NCBI GenBank assembly: GCA_009746045.1
Contig: RPFO01000154.1
Coordinates: forward strand, 7,965,693 to 8,029,692
Source: Mesostigma viride
Taxonomy: Eukaryota; Streptophyta; Mesostigmatophyceae; Mesostigmatales; Mesostigmataceae
Length of the DNA: 64,000 nt
Direction of reading: 5' to 3'
In this document: positions 55,701 to 64,000 of the stretch, piece by piece
How the letters are laid out: each line of letters starts with the position of its first letter
How positions within the stretch are numbered: position 1 is the first letter of the stretch
The notes under the pieces: model-generated
The model's input: the letters and a program-made list of their open reading frames with translations, nothing else
Told to the model about the DNA's origin: nothing
Database searches by the model: none
Translations under genes and position numbers: made by a program

Positions 55701-56921
55701 AGCGGGCGGCAGCCGCTGTGTTTGTTGCGCTTGAATGGCCTGTATCGTTCAAGTCACTTGTTGCTTGCGTTCGATTATGTGTCTCATGTGGCTGTCACAT
55801 TATCTTATCGTGTACTTTTGGATGGGACGATGCTGAGGCGCTGTCGGCCAGAGAGCCCCTCGCGTATTTATTTCCCGGCCTGATGCCCCGATAGTTTCTC
55901 GGCGGGTGGCCAGCTGATGATCAGAACGGTGTCTGACGAGCCGACGGTTCTGGGCCGATGGTGGGGGCGGGGGGGGGGGGGGCGAGCGGGGGGTGTGGCG
56001 AAACGGTGGCCATGTCTTGGCATGCACAGCCTGCGTGTCCCGGCCCACGTCTTCTCCCCTTCCATCCCCTTTCATCCTCTTCCATCCCCTTCCATCCTTT
56101 CTTCATCCTTCCATATGGATTTGCCCCAGGCAGGCTTCCTCACGACCCGTATCGCGTCCTTGGCCCCTCCTTCCTGTGCTTGCAGTTTGCCCGCCCCGTG
56201 GTGCATCCTAGATTTGCCTACGCCTTTGACACCCACACCGTCCACCGAGTGCGCCTACTTGTGTGCACTTGCTAACCGCCTTCTGTGCTGTTCCCCTGGG
56301 CCCCGCTGCACTATGACCCAAGGATGCGAGGGTAGATCGCTGCCACTGCGGTTCATCATGGCACCAGGAGCCGCGATGCCCACCTTGTCCGTTCCTGGCC
56401 TGATCTCTATCCTGCCCCTCTCTTTGGTCCCCCATCCCCCCCCCTTCCCCCCTTCCCCTCAACACAAACACATCCCCCCCCTCATTGCCAACCAGTACGA
56501 CAAGTCGCTCGTGCCCCTCGGACTGTTCCCTGTCCCTGCCGCGGCCGAGGGCACCGTTCTCAACTTTGACTTTGACAACGGCGGGCGCGGGCCCATTGCG
56601 GGGCAAGCGCTCGTGTTCCTTGTCGTCGACTCGTACGGCAGCCGGAAGGCACCTGCGTGGCTTGACGGCCCCGATGCATCCTCCTCGGCCTCTAATGCTG
56701 GCGATATCCCCGATGGGGCCTCGGACAGCGGCGCGTCGGGCGTGTCGTCGTCGGCATCCGCAGCGGCAGGCGCGGGGGCCGGCGCGGCCACCTCTCGCAT
56801 GAGCGTGTCAGGCGGGCGGGCCAACCCCCGTGTGGCAGTCGCCAGCGCGCTTGCGGCAGGCCGCATCCGGCTGTACCGCTACGAGGACAACGCGGCCGCG
56901 GCGGGGCTGTACAAGCAGTAG
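37717..56921 (+). CDS. SAC9: SAC9-like phosphoinositide phosphatase (Sac + WW domains)
   Basis: Fifteen GT-AG exons: 37717-37935, 39066-39214, 40184-40312, 41068-41317, 42101-42236, 42578-42877, 43694-45285, 46069-46179, 46956-47126, 48170-49854, 50688-51470, 52581-52838, 53676-54695, 55164-55697, 56496-56921; about 2,587 residues versus roughly 1,600 in plants. The Sac domain has [39 protein letters not shown] and catalytic [12 protein letters not shown] (CX5R intact, Cys about 582). The WW domain follows (about 735-766, Trp 739 and 762), then [12 protein letters not shown] and LEMFLGMRF. Plant-SAC9-type C-terminal segments follow: [36 protein letters not shown]. Plant SAC9 limits PI(4,5)P2 at endosomal and plasma membranes. 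The extra length is Gly/Ser/Ala-rich linker. Exon 10 needs one added base near 49540. The Cys-rich plant segment was not found. Confidence 0.92.
37936..38108 (+). repeat. (GTGG)n array starting at the donor of SAC9-like intron 1
   Basis: Exon 1 ends CACGCAG and the intron begins directly with GTGGGTGGGTGGG, continuing for about 173 bp. Many GT dinucleotides could act as donors, and the transcript could form G-quadruplexes. Confidence 0.95.
38645..38981 (+). repeat. 26-bp minisatellite, about 13 copies, intron 1
   Basis: Unit TGTTCTCACCCCTGTAGACA plus GCTCCA, with minor A/G variation, ending about 85 bp before the exon 2 acceptor. Confidence 0.95.
39895..40024 (+). repeat. (CCCAA)n array, intron 2
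   Basis: About 26 copies of CCCAA within intron 2, surrounded by degenerate variants. It is not a known plant telomere repeat and lies inside a gene. Confidence 0.95.
41695..41790 (+). repeat. (GGGGA)n-rich tract, intron 4
   Basis: Simple purine repeat in the G-rich 5' half of intron 4. Confidence 0.85.
43287..43512 (+). repeat. 28-bp minisatellite, about 8 copies, intron 6
   Basis: Unit CACACCATTAGCCAAGCAAT plus GACCCAGC; later copies drift (AAGCAC, TTGACC). It is followed by a C/T-rich tract (43560-43690) that leads into the exon 7 acceptor. Confidence 0.95.
47600..47842 (+). repeat. 33-bp minisatellite, about 7 copies, intron 9
   Basis: Unit CCACTGTCCCGTGTTGTCCT plus GTGGTGGTTGCCC; open frames across it are artefacts because 33 is a multiple of 3. 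Confidence 0.9.
49996..50310 (+). repeat. 34-bp minisatellite, about 9 copies, intron 10
   Basis: Unit ATAAGACATGGCCATTCATG plus ATACATGTCCATTC with GTCC/GGCC variants. Confidence 0.95.
53504..53668 (+). repeat. (CAC)n array next to the exon 13 acceptor
   Basis: About 54 CAC units end 7 bp before the acceptor CATCACCAG at 53675. They seem to serve as the polypyrimidine-like context of the acceptor. A poly-His frame is an artefact. Confidence 0.95.
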
Positions 56922-57034
56922 AAGCGGGATGCGGCCGAACAAGGGGGAGTGTTCCAGCAGCAGACGGGCGGCATCAGCAAATGGGGGTTGAAAGAGCTGT
57001 ACAAGCAGTCAAGGTTGGTGTGGGCTGTTCAATC

Positions 57035-57039
57035 TGTAA
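57035..57039 (+). promoter_or_regulatory. Putative TGTAA polyadenylation signal of the SAC9-like gene
   Basis: TGTAA about 114 bases after the TAG stop at 56919-56921; a second TGTAA lies at about 57110. This is the expected signal in chlorophyte algae but is weak evidence alone. Confidence 0.35.
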
Positions 57040-58914
57040 AGGGGGGATGGAAGGGCTGTTCAAAGCACAACGGATGGCGTAGCGCATGTTGCCCACGCTC
57101 CTTTTGTGTGTAACAGGACGGAAGCGCGGCTGCAAGGGGCCCTATTCCGGCGGGCGGGCGGGTGGGGCAGACACGCTGGTCAGCCCGGCCGGAGTGGAGC
57201 ATGGCCCCTTTACTCCATTAATAAGCAGACGAAAACGTTGCTGCGGCAGGCCTGCTCCAGCAGATGGACAGGTGGCTGGTGCCCAGCCTTTCCCATATCC
57301 AAACCACCAACAGGTCGACCAGCGAGCGGCTTGATCCAGCAGGGATGGTGGGGACTGGGGGCCACACCTGGCTGTGAGACAACCTGCGCTGGTTGTCTCG
57401 TTGATATTAATATAAAGAGAGGGGACCGATGGGACGTGGCCATGAATGGGTGCGCGGGTGTGGCTTCTACACAGGCACCCTGGCAGCGGAAGGCGGGTGC
57501 CCTCTGGGACACTAGAAAGTGAAATGGCTGTCACACGATGGCGAGCTGCACAGGTGGGCCGGCAGGCTGGTTCAGCCCCCCGCTGGACACACCCGCCACC
57601 AGGTGTGACAGGGTGGGATGGGACGGCCTGCTATCCGTGGCATGGTGGATGGCGTGGCGCTGGGGAGTAGGAAGCCAACCTTCCTGCAGCCTAGCCCTCT
57701 TCCCTGTACCACCCTACTGGTTGGGCCGCTACAGCCATCCTAACTGGCATGCTTGGGTCCTTTGCGGCATTTCTCTCCAAGTTGGCAGCGGCCTGTGACT
57801 GGCTGTCAGCTCCCACCGGAATGAGGGCTGTGCAAGTCAGCCACGTTGTGAATTGGTTGGTGTGCACAGTGACCGGCAGATTCAGATATAGTGTTGCACC
57901 TGCGCTGCCAAGAAGGTCGGGGGTGGTGGTGCAATCGCCTGAAGACAAGTGGGCACTCCCTGTCATGGTCTCCTGGAGGTGGCCAACCGGGAGTTAGTTA
58001 TGCTGGGGCGTCTATGCCTCTCGTGTGGGCTGGCTGGTGTACAGATCGGCGCGCATTATGAGTTGAATGCCCTCCCGCGGTGAGCGCTGACATAGTCAGC
58101 GGTGGTGGTGGTGGTGGTGGTGGTGGTGGTGGTGGTGGTGGTGGTGGTGGTGGTGGTGGTGGTGGTGGTGGTGGTGGTGGTGGTGGTGGTGGTGGTGGTG
58201 GTGGTGGTGGTGGTGGTGGTGGTGGTGGTGGTGGTGGTGGTGGTGGTGGTGGTGGTGGTGGTGTACAGTGCTCAAGTGGTCATTCCACCATGGGCAACAG
58301 GGCGGCATGCGAAACGTGTGGACACCAGTACATGATTGCTGCCTGGCACCTAGGGACAACATCCTGCAGGCAGCCGCAATGCCCATTTCATTCCTTGATG
58401 AAATGGTTGAAAGTTGCAGGCTAAATAAGGCGAGGGCATTGCGTGCTGCACAATTGGCCCGGTGTTGCCTCGTACTTGGACTTGGGTAGCAGTATGCGGG
58501 GTTGCAAAGGTTCCTTTGCCTTCAGGGAAGACTTCGGTGTGTCATCATCCCTCTAGAATGACCGCATGAGAAATATTCTCGCACGATATCTGGCATGTTT
58601 GGTAGTTAATGATTAATGTTTGGTAGTGGATCAAATAGGTTGTATTGGGCCATACATAGCGTTTGCCAGTGGCAGTGTGATCAAGTTTAATCACAGAAGA
58701 GTCTTCTTCTGTCACTCAATAAGCTAAGACATTTGAATAATAAACTGCACAAATTATCGTCTGATGCTGGGAAGTGATGCGATCATTGAGGCTTACGGGC
58801 TCCTCTAAAACCAAGTAATGATCGCGTGCGTGATATCATTTGTGAACATTCTTTCTCGTGCGATTTCATGCACCTTCGTGCTTTGTGGAACCATTAATTG
58901 GCCTCTTAGCCTCC
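57040..58914. other. No gene recognised
   Basis: GC-rich sequence downstream of the SAC9-like gene. Open frames up to about 138 codons show no recognisable domain. It contains a (GGT)n tract and AT-richer sequence after about 58500. Confidence 0.45.
58101..58262 (+). repeat. (GGT)n trinucleotide array
   Basis: About 54 perfect GGT units; the resulting poly-Gly, poly-Val and antisense poly-His frames are not genes. Confidence 0.95.
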
Positions 58915-58982
58915 CTTTCCGCTGGTCTCATTTTTGTTAACTACATCAAGGCTTTCGACACGGTCCTCTGGGAGGCTCTTTA
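58915..58982 (+). pseudogene. 68-bp LINE RT motif A scrap
   Basis: Reads LIFVNYIKAFDTVLWEAL, matching IFVDYIKAFDTVLWEAL of the LINE-D copy at 19907-21517 almost base for base. The catalytic Asp codon is now Asn. It stops where a TTAA tail begins. Confidence 0.7.
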
Positions 58983-59022
58983 ATTAATTAATTCATAAGG
59001 AACGTAACTCCGTTGGGAGTAT
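58983..59022 (-). mobile_element. Tail-plus-hairpin micro-insertion
   Basis: TTAATTAATTAATTCAT tail, then the inverted hairpin core AACTCCGTTGGGAGT and almost nothing else: an extremely 5'-truncated LINE or ORF1-element 3' end of about 40 bp. Confidence 0.55.
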
Positions 59023-59081
59023 TGAATTGAATTGAATTGTAACATAACTCCGTTGGGAGTATATGTAGCACATATCCCTGA
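59023..59081 (-). mobile_element. Short LINE 3' end with (AATTC)n tail; continues at 62821-62842
   Basis: TTGAATTGAATTGAATTG tail, hairpin core ACTCCGTTGGGAG, GTAGCACATATCCCTGA. The missing part (AAGGGGCATATGGCTTTTAA) is found at 62821-62842, beyond two plus-strand insertions that both used the ATCCCTGAGA site. Confidence 0.65.
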
Positions 59082-59956
59082 CCGAATCCTCCATCCGCGC
59101 CCTCCTTAAGGAAGCTTTCGAGCAGCACGTGACCCCCCTTGCCACAGATGTGGCGGCAATGGGCGGCACGCTGGCTGCTGAGCTCCCCACCATCTCCACC
59201 GCCACCTCCACCCTCCTCGCCTCCTCCACCGCCACCACCCCCTCCTCCGACGCCATCACCGCCCAGCTCCGCGACATCGACCAGCGTCTTAAGGACAATG
59301 CCATCGCTATCGAGGTCTTGCAGAACACCGCAGGCCTCACCGCCCAGGTGGTGAAGGACATTGCCGCCAAGCCAGCCCCTGCTGGCCTGGCCGGCGATGC
59401 TCCTCCCATCACGACCTGGGCGGACATGCTTAAGCAGCACACCACCTCCACCACCTCCGCCGTCGCAGCCCAGCTCCAGCGGCAGACGCTTGACCTCCGC
59501 GAGGAGGCCGAGCTTGCCAAGCGCAGCCTCAACGTCATTGTCAAGAATCTCAAGATGGAGGAAGGTGAGAATTCCGAGAAGCTTGCGCGTGCTTTTGAGA
59601 GAGAAATCCTTGATCGCATGGGCCTTACTGGTGAGATCGAGCTGGTCGCCCACCGCCTTCCCCGCGCGCGGGGTAAGGCAGGGCCGCCCCCGCTCCTCCT
59701 CACCTTTAAGACCCCAGCGGACAAGATTTCTTTTCTCAGACGCCGCAAGCGGCTCGAGAAGACTCTCTTCACCCTTGATGACGACTTGACCCTGGCGCAG
59801 CAACAACGGCGACGGGAGCTATGGCCGACCTACCTCCAGCTCCGGCAGACCAAGGCGGGCCAGCCGGTGTACTGGAAGGGGGCGGCCATCTACGTCGGCC
59901 ACAAGCCCTGGCAGGCGACCCCCGCGACCCCAGCGACTCCAGACGCCCCAGCTTAG
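59081..59956 (+). CDS. L1 ORF1-like RNA-binding protein (partial, open)
   Basis: The frame enters open from the truncation point with TESSIRALLKEAFEQHVTPL and runs to TAG. An Ala/Thr-rich region with coiled-coil character (about residues 15-150) is followed by KRSLNVIVKNLKMEEGENSE, HRLPRARGKAGPPPLLLTF, KISFLRRRKRLEKTLFTLDD and DLTLAQQQRRRELWPTYLQL, the same RRM/CTD-like layout as the other ORF1 proteins. It has no stops. The true N-terminus is lost, so it is unlikely to be made. Confidence 0.7.
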   Translation, partial: TESSIRALLKEAFEQHVTPLATDVAAMGGTLAAELPTISTATSTLLASSTATTPSSDAITAQLRDIDQRLKDNAIAIEVLQNTAGLTAQVVKDIAAKPAPAGLAGDAPPITTWADMLKQHTTSTTSAVAAQLQRQTLDLREEAELAKRSLNVIVKNLKMEEGENSEKLARAFEREILDRMGLTGEIELVAHRLPRARGKAGPPPLLLTFKTPADKISFLRRRKRLEKTLFTLDDDLTLAQQQRRRELWPTYLQLRQTKAGQPVYWKGAAIYVGHKPWQATPATPATPDAPA

Positions 59957-60406
59957 GGGAATACAGCAGTAGTAGTGTAAAATAGATAGACCGTGGCCAT
60001 GTACATGTACGCCTCCTAGAGGCACTATCCCAGCTATAAGCCACGCGCTTTACTTAATCATGTACATGTGTGCCTATGATGAGCCACACTCCAGATGATG
60101 CCTAGCTTTATTTAGTTATGCTGTGCCCATGCAGAGAGTTGCTCTCTGCTGAGATGCCACGCTCTAGTTTTGTATAGCCATGATGATCTTCCCCCTCACA
60201 GGCATGCTCCCCCCCTTACCCGGGCATAGCGTGATAGACCATGAGGGTGCAGGTGCCCTGGTGCACCTAGAGCAGGGGTCCTTTACATCCCCACCCTTGC
60301 AGGAAGCAGCTTAGGATGTATGATAGGCCATATGCCCCCTCTCAAGGGCTATGTGCTACATATACTCCCAACGGAGTTATGTTACAATTCAATTCAATTC
60401 AATTCA
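59082..60406 (+). mobile_element. ORF1-only retrotransposon, 5' truncated, (AATTC)n tail
   Basis: ORF1-like gene (to 59956), about 430 bp of 3' UTR, hairpin core ACTCCCAACGGAGT and an AATTC tail. ATCCCTGA at 59074-59081 and 60407-60414 flanks it. No RT is present. This is a third ORF1-only family, distinct in sequence from 7062-8416 and 14984-16978. Confidence 0.8.
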
Positions 60407-60416
60407 ATCCCTGAGA

Positions 60417-60775
60417 GCCTTCTTGAGGCATTTAAGCGCGACATTTTTGCCCCCATGCTACTCACTGGTGAGCTGGACATGTCGGCTGTCCGCCTCCCCC
60501 GCGCGCGGGGGAAGGCTGGCCCGGCACCCGTGCTCCTCACCTTTAAGTACATGGCGGACAAGCTGTCGTTCCTTAAATGCCGCAAGAAGCTCTCGAGGAC
60601 TCGCTTCACGCTGGACGACGACTTGACCCTGGCCCAGCAACAGCGGTGACGCGAGCTATGGCCGACCTACCTTCAGCTCCGGCAGAGCGCAAGGGGGAAG
60701 CCGGTATACTGGAGGGGGGCGGTCATCCACGTTGACCACAAGCCCTGGCAGGCCCCCCCTGCCACCTCAGACTAG
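60417..60775 (+). pseudogene. ORF1-like C-terminal fragment with a nonsense codon
   Basis: SLLEAFKRDIFAPMLLTGEL, VRLPRARGKAGPAPVLLTFK and TRFTLDDDLTLAQQQR are followed by TGA where the neighbouring copy (59081-59956) has CGA (Arg), then RELWPTYLQLRQSARGKPVY to a stop at 60773-60775. It is both truncated and interrupted. Confidence 0.75.
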
Positions 60776-60936
60776 GGAATATATACCAGTAGTGTAGATT
60801 AGTCAGGCTTAGCCTAGCATGTGGCCTACGCGCATTAAATTAAATTAAATTAAATTAAATTAAATTATAACATGCCTCCGTGGGGAGGTCATGTAGCACA
60901 TATTTCATGATGGATGGGGTGGAGGAAGCCGCGTGA

Positions 60937-61675
60937 CACCTACTGGCGCTCCAAGGGCCTGGACGAGCACCGCAAGCGCATGCTCTTCAAGGTCCTCGTC
61001 CTCACGGTGCTCACGTATGGCGCCGAGGCATGGACACTCACGGCAACACTGGCAGCCAAGCTAGACGGCACGGTCACCCGGATGCTCCGACAGGTCCTGA
61101 ATGTCGGGTTTTCTCAGCGTAGGTCCTTAGAGTCTTTGTATCACGGTATGCCGCGTATTTCGGACGAGATTAGACAGCGTAGGATAGCATTTGTAGGACA
61201 TCTTGCTCGCACCAGCCAGGTCGACACCGCCCTTGGTCTGGCCGGTCCCCAGCGGCTCGGCCAACCGGGGCGGCACATTTTGACCTGGCCTGGCCCCAAG
61301 AACATTCCTAAAAAGGTAGGGAAACATGCCATGACCTATACCCAGATGTTGCTGGACGACCTAGTGGTCCCAGCCCAGTTTGAGTACCGCATCCACTCTC
61401 TCTCCCGTCTTTGGACTGCCATGCAAGACAAGACGCGGTGGAAGAAGATTGTCAAGGCGCACACGCCAGCCCCTGTGGGCAAGCCGCCTCCCCCCAAACG
61501 GAGGAGCCGTTTTGATGAGTAGCGTAGATAGGCTTTTCTAGACTAGATATAGCTTAGAGTTAGGTTAGTTCGATTACGCGGCTTCCTCCACACCACCCAT
61601 CCAACCTGGAATATGTGCTACATGATCTCCCAACGGAGACATGTTATAATTTAATTTAATTTAATTTAATTTTTT
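60937..61675 (+). mobile_element. LINE-D copy nested in an inverted LINE-D copy
   Basis: 5'-truncated plus-strand copy with short 3' UTR, hairpin core TCTCCCAACGGAGA and (AATTT)n tail. AAGCCGCGTGA at 60926-60936 and 61676-61686 is its duplication. Together with the outer copy it forms an inverted repeat of about 650 bp. Confidence 0.88.
60938..61522 (+). CDS. LINE-D ORF2 C-terminal part (partial, open)
   Basis: Begins TYWRSKGLDEHRKRMLFKVL at the truncation point and ends KPPPPKRRSRFDE with TAG at 61520-61522. It holds the RT thumb-type TVLTYGAEAWTLTATLAAKL and the conserved C-terminal motifs RRIAFVGHLARTSQVDT and GQPGRHILTWPGPKNIPKKV. No palm motifs are present. Uninterrupted, but not expected to be functional. 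Confidence 0.7.
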   Translation, partial: TYWRSKGLDEHRKRMLFKVLVLTVLTYGAEAWTLTATLAAKLDGTVTRMLRQVLNVGFSQRRSLESLYHGMPRISDEIRQRRIAFVGHLARTSQVDTALGLAGPQRLGQPGRHILTWPGPKNIPKKVGKHAMTYTQMLLDDLVVPAQFEYRIHSLSRLWTAMQDKTRWKKIVKAHTPAPVGKPPPPKRRSRFDE

Positions 61676-61726
61676 AAGCCGCGTGATCGAACGATCCTAA
61701 TTCTATCTAGAAAATCCTAACTACAC

Positions 61727-62405
61727 TTACTCATCAAAACGCCTCCTCCGCTTGGGGGGAGGCGGCTTGCCCACAGGGTCGGGCGTGTGCGCCTTGACAA
61801 TCTTCTTCCACCGCGTCTTGTCCTGCATGGCAGTCCAAAGACGGGAGAGAGAGTGGATGCGGTGCTCAAACTGGGCTGGGACCACTAGGTCGTCCAGCAA
61901 CATCTGAACGTAGTTGGTGACAGGTTTCCCTACCCTTTTGGGAATGTCCGCGGGGCCAGGCCAGGTCAGAATGTGCCGCCCTGGCTGGCCAAGCCGCTGG
62001 GGGCCGGCCAGACCAAGGGTGGTGTCGACCTGGCTGGTGCGGGCAAGGTGTCCTACAAATGCTATCCTACGCTGCCTAATCTCGTCCGAAACACGGGGCA
62101 TGCCATGATACAAAGACTCTGATGACGGACGCTCGGAAAAACCTACGTTAAGGACCTGCCGGAGCATCCTGTAAACGGTGCCGTCGAGCCGAGCTGCCAG
62201 TTTGGGTGGGAGGGTCCACGCCTCGGCGCCATACGTGAGCACCGTGAGGACGAGGACCTTGAAGAGCATGCGCTTGCGGTGCCCGTCCAGGCCCTTCGAG
62301 CGCCAGTAAGGTGTGAGCGAACGGAGCTTGGCCCAGGCAAGGCCGATGCGGGTGTCCACATCGTCGGCGGTGTCAGGAAGCCAGCTCCCCAACAGCTTGA
62401 AGCGG
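61727..62405 (-). pseudogene. LINE-D ORF2 C-terminal part
   Basis: An open frame from the truncation point: GRFKLLGSWLPDTADDVDTR, HRKRMLFKVLVLTVLTYGAE, MLRQVLNVGFSERPSSESLY, RRIAFVGHLARTSQVDTTLG, GQPGRHILTWPGPADIPKRV, ending PKRRRRFDE. It lacks the RT catalytic core, so it is an inactive remnant. Confidence 0.75.
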
Positions 62406-62842
62406 CCTACGCGCATGTGCGCCCATAATGGCCCCCATGGATGATGCCTTCAGAATTTAGCCCTGCCTATAATGGGACCCCCATGGATGTCGCATTAAGA
62501 TTTTAGCCATGCTAGGCCATGCAGAGAGATGCTCTCTGTCGAGAAGCCATGCCCTAGCTCTTGCATAGCCATGATGATCTTCCCCCACATGACATACTCC
62601 CCCTTAGCTGGGCATAGTATGATCAGAATAGCATGTTATGAAGATCATGAGGGTGCAGGTGCCCTGGTGCACCTAGAGCAAGGGTAGCTTACATTCCCAC
62701 CCTTGCAGGAAGTAGCCCAGAATGTATTAAAAGCCATATGCCCCTTCTCAGGGATATGTGCTACATGTACTCCCAACGGAGTTATGTTTCTAATTAATTA
62801 ATTAATTAATATCCCTGAGAAGGGGCATATGGCTTTTAACCC

Positions 62843-64000
62843 ATAGTCCGTAGAGCCATTTTTGGCACTTTCAAACCCCCTAAAATGAAAAAAATCATAA
62901 CTCCCAGACCGCTACTCCAAATACCCTCAACCAAGATGCCAGGAATATCTACACTTCAAGGGCTTTCAGAATATGCAATAATATCTTGAGTCCCCTAAGT
63001 GGGTTGCATGATATTCTCAGTCAAAGTTGGACAAAAGACGAACATTTTCATGCATCACACCATGGAACCCCCCCCTTTTTTTCAGGGGAGGGTTGTAAAC
63101 ACCAATGTCAAGGTTGGATAATTTTATTAGGTAGTTCAGGCATCCCCATACCAGGGGGGGCCACTCAGAATTGAGTTTTGCACATGGCACCACGCTCATA
63201 TACGTGTGTGGGTTACGCGCGCGTAGACAGCCATCTATGACATGCAACACAGCAATGCATTATAACAAGCTACAAAAGACTGGCAAAAGTGCTGGAATGC
63301 AAACGGGTTGCCTACCTGAACTAACGGGGTGGTATAGTCTAAGGAAATGCCATAAACTGAGCACTCACAGGGCTGATACCACTCTTTACAGCAGGCATGG
63401 AAGCTTGCTAAATGCTGCACCAATAAACTCGTCAACTATAATGCATGGCAGGCGTATTCCGCGGCAAACAACATGCAAACACGTTGCCGTACCTGGCTCA
63501 TTCACGTCCCGCCCGGATTCTGCTGGCCGGGACCCTCATATCTCACACATACTAGTGCGCTACAGGCATAGGCCGCCATAGCCGCATCATGCATGCATCC
63601 GCTATGGTTACTACGTTGATATTCCGTGCAAATATGACCTACAAACGCGTCCGCAATCCCAGCAAACCTTGCAGCAGATGTCCCGTACCAAACCTGGATG
63701 CTCGGGCTGGCGCAGACTGCTTGGCCATACAGAGAAAATCGAAATATGGTAAGCTATAACTCATATGGCACTGACGACCAAGAAGGCAGTATTTTCCTAC
63801 CTGTATTTTCCCAGTCCTACCAATCTGGCCATGCCTGACCTACGAAAAACACGCATCGTCATTCTGAGCGACATTCTGAACCGTCCCAGGCCGCGAGACG
63901 CAAAAATTTCCGTGATAACGGCACGATGGCAGCCATATCTCGATACGCGCGCGCGCGAGTGAAAATTTCCCGCCAAAGTCACGTGATACTGTCTCAATTC
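62843..64000. other. No gene recognised
   Basis: AT-richer sequence after the retrotransposon nest. Short open frames only, with no domain, array or RNA gene seen. A (GC)n-like run ACGCGCGCGCGCG lies at about 63945. Confidence 0.5.

Larger units (their letters stand above)
60836..62405 (-). mobile_element. LINE-D copy, 5' truncated, split by a second LINE-D copy
   Basis: AAATT tail and inverted hairpin on the left (60836-60936), rest at 61676-62405. CCTACGCGCAT at 60825-60835 and 62406-62416 is its target-site duplication. The halves rejoin at AAGCCGCGTGA when the inner copy is removed. Confidence 0.85.
60417..62810 (+). mobile_element. ORF1-only retrotransposon interrupted by two nested LINE-D copies
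   Basis: Parts 60417-60835 (ORF1 C-terminus, start of 3' UTR) and 62406-62810 (rest of 3' UTR, hairpin core ACTCCCAACGGAGT, TAATTAATTAAT tail) form one element. ATCCCTGAGA at 60407-60416 and 62811-62820 flanks it, the same site used by the previous element. The LINE-D insert is bounded by CCTACGCGCAT. Confidence 0.8.

Noticed and set aside
57086-58490. A further host gene downstream of the SAC9-like gene
   Set aside because: Open frames are short, overlap on both strands, show no domain and have no convincing exon structure.
60836-62405. Twin-priming inversion of a single LINE-D copy
   Set aside because: The inner plus-strand copy has its own hairpin, tail and 11-bp duplication, and the two arms overlap in sequence, so two insertions explain it better.

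Overview
This is eukaryotic nuclear DNA, most likely from a green alga. The main evidence is a spliced gene (37717-56921) that matches plant SAC9, a Sac-type phosphoinositide phosphatase with a WW domain, along almost its whole length. Both host genes also have a TGTAA element, the usual chlorophyte polyadenylation signal, about 70-115 bases after the stop codon. GT-AG introns full of G-, C- and GTGG-type repeats fit this too. I cannot name the species.

The layout has four parts. (1) 1-23945 is a dense nest of non-LTR retrotransposons. At its core is one plus-strand LINE, here called LINE-C, whose pieces can be followed from about 5961 to 21853. It has been broken by successive insertions: two R2-like families with C2H2 fingers and a restriction-like nuclease domain, several LINEs with YADD-type reverse transcriptases, elements that carry only an L1-ORF1-like gene, and a tRNA-related SINE. 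Many junctions show 8-13 bp target-site duplications, so the order of events can be read. (2) 24586-31133 (minus strand) holds a sialidase-like BNR/Asp-box gene: five exons with consistent phases, 5' end not found, introns swollen by minisatellites. (3) 31134-37716 is mostly unassigned sequence with a notable 85-bp perfect inverted repeat. (4) 37717-56921 (plus strand) is the SAC9-like gene in 15 exons, followed by about 2 kb without a recognised gene. A second retrotransposon nest (58915-62842) is three layers deep and is followed by unassigned sequence to the end.

The two host genes are not obviously linked in function. Two patterns stand out. First, ORF1-only retrotransposons: one copy (14984-16978) looks full length, has an intact 452-codon gene, its own 5' and 3' untranslated regions and a target-site duplication, and ends in the same kind of terminal hairpin plus short tandem tail as the reverse-transcriptase elements. 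This resembles mammalian HAL1 'half-L1' elements that use another element's enzyme. Second, in both host genes the exon/intron junction is repeatedly echoed just inside the intron, and several intron minisatellites look as if they grew from the 5' splice site.

Limits: all gene models, boundaries and family assignments come from reading the sequence by eye. No alignment, database search or transcript evidence was available.
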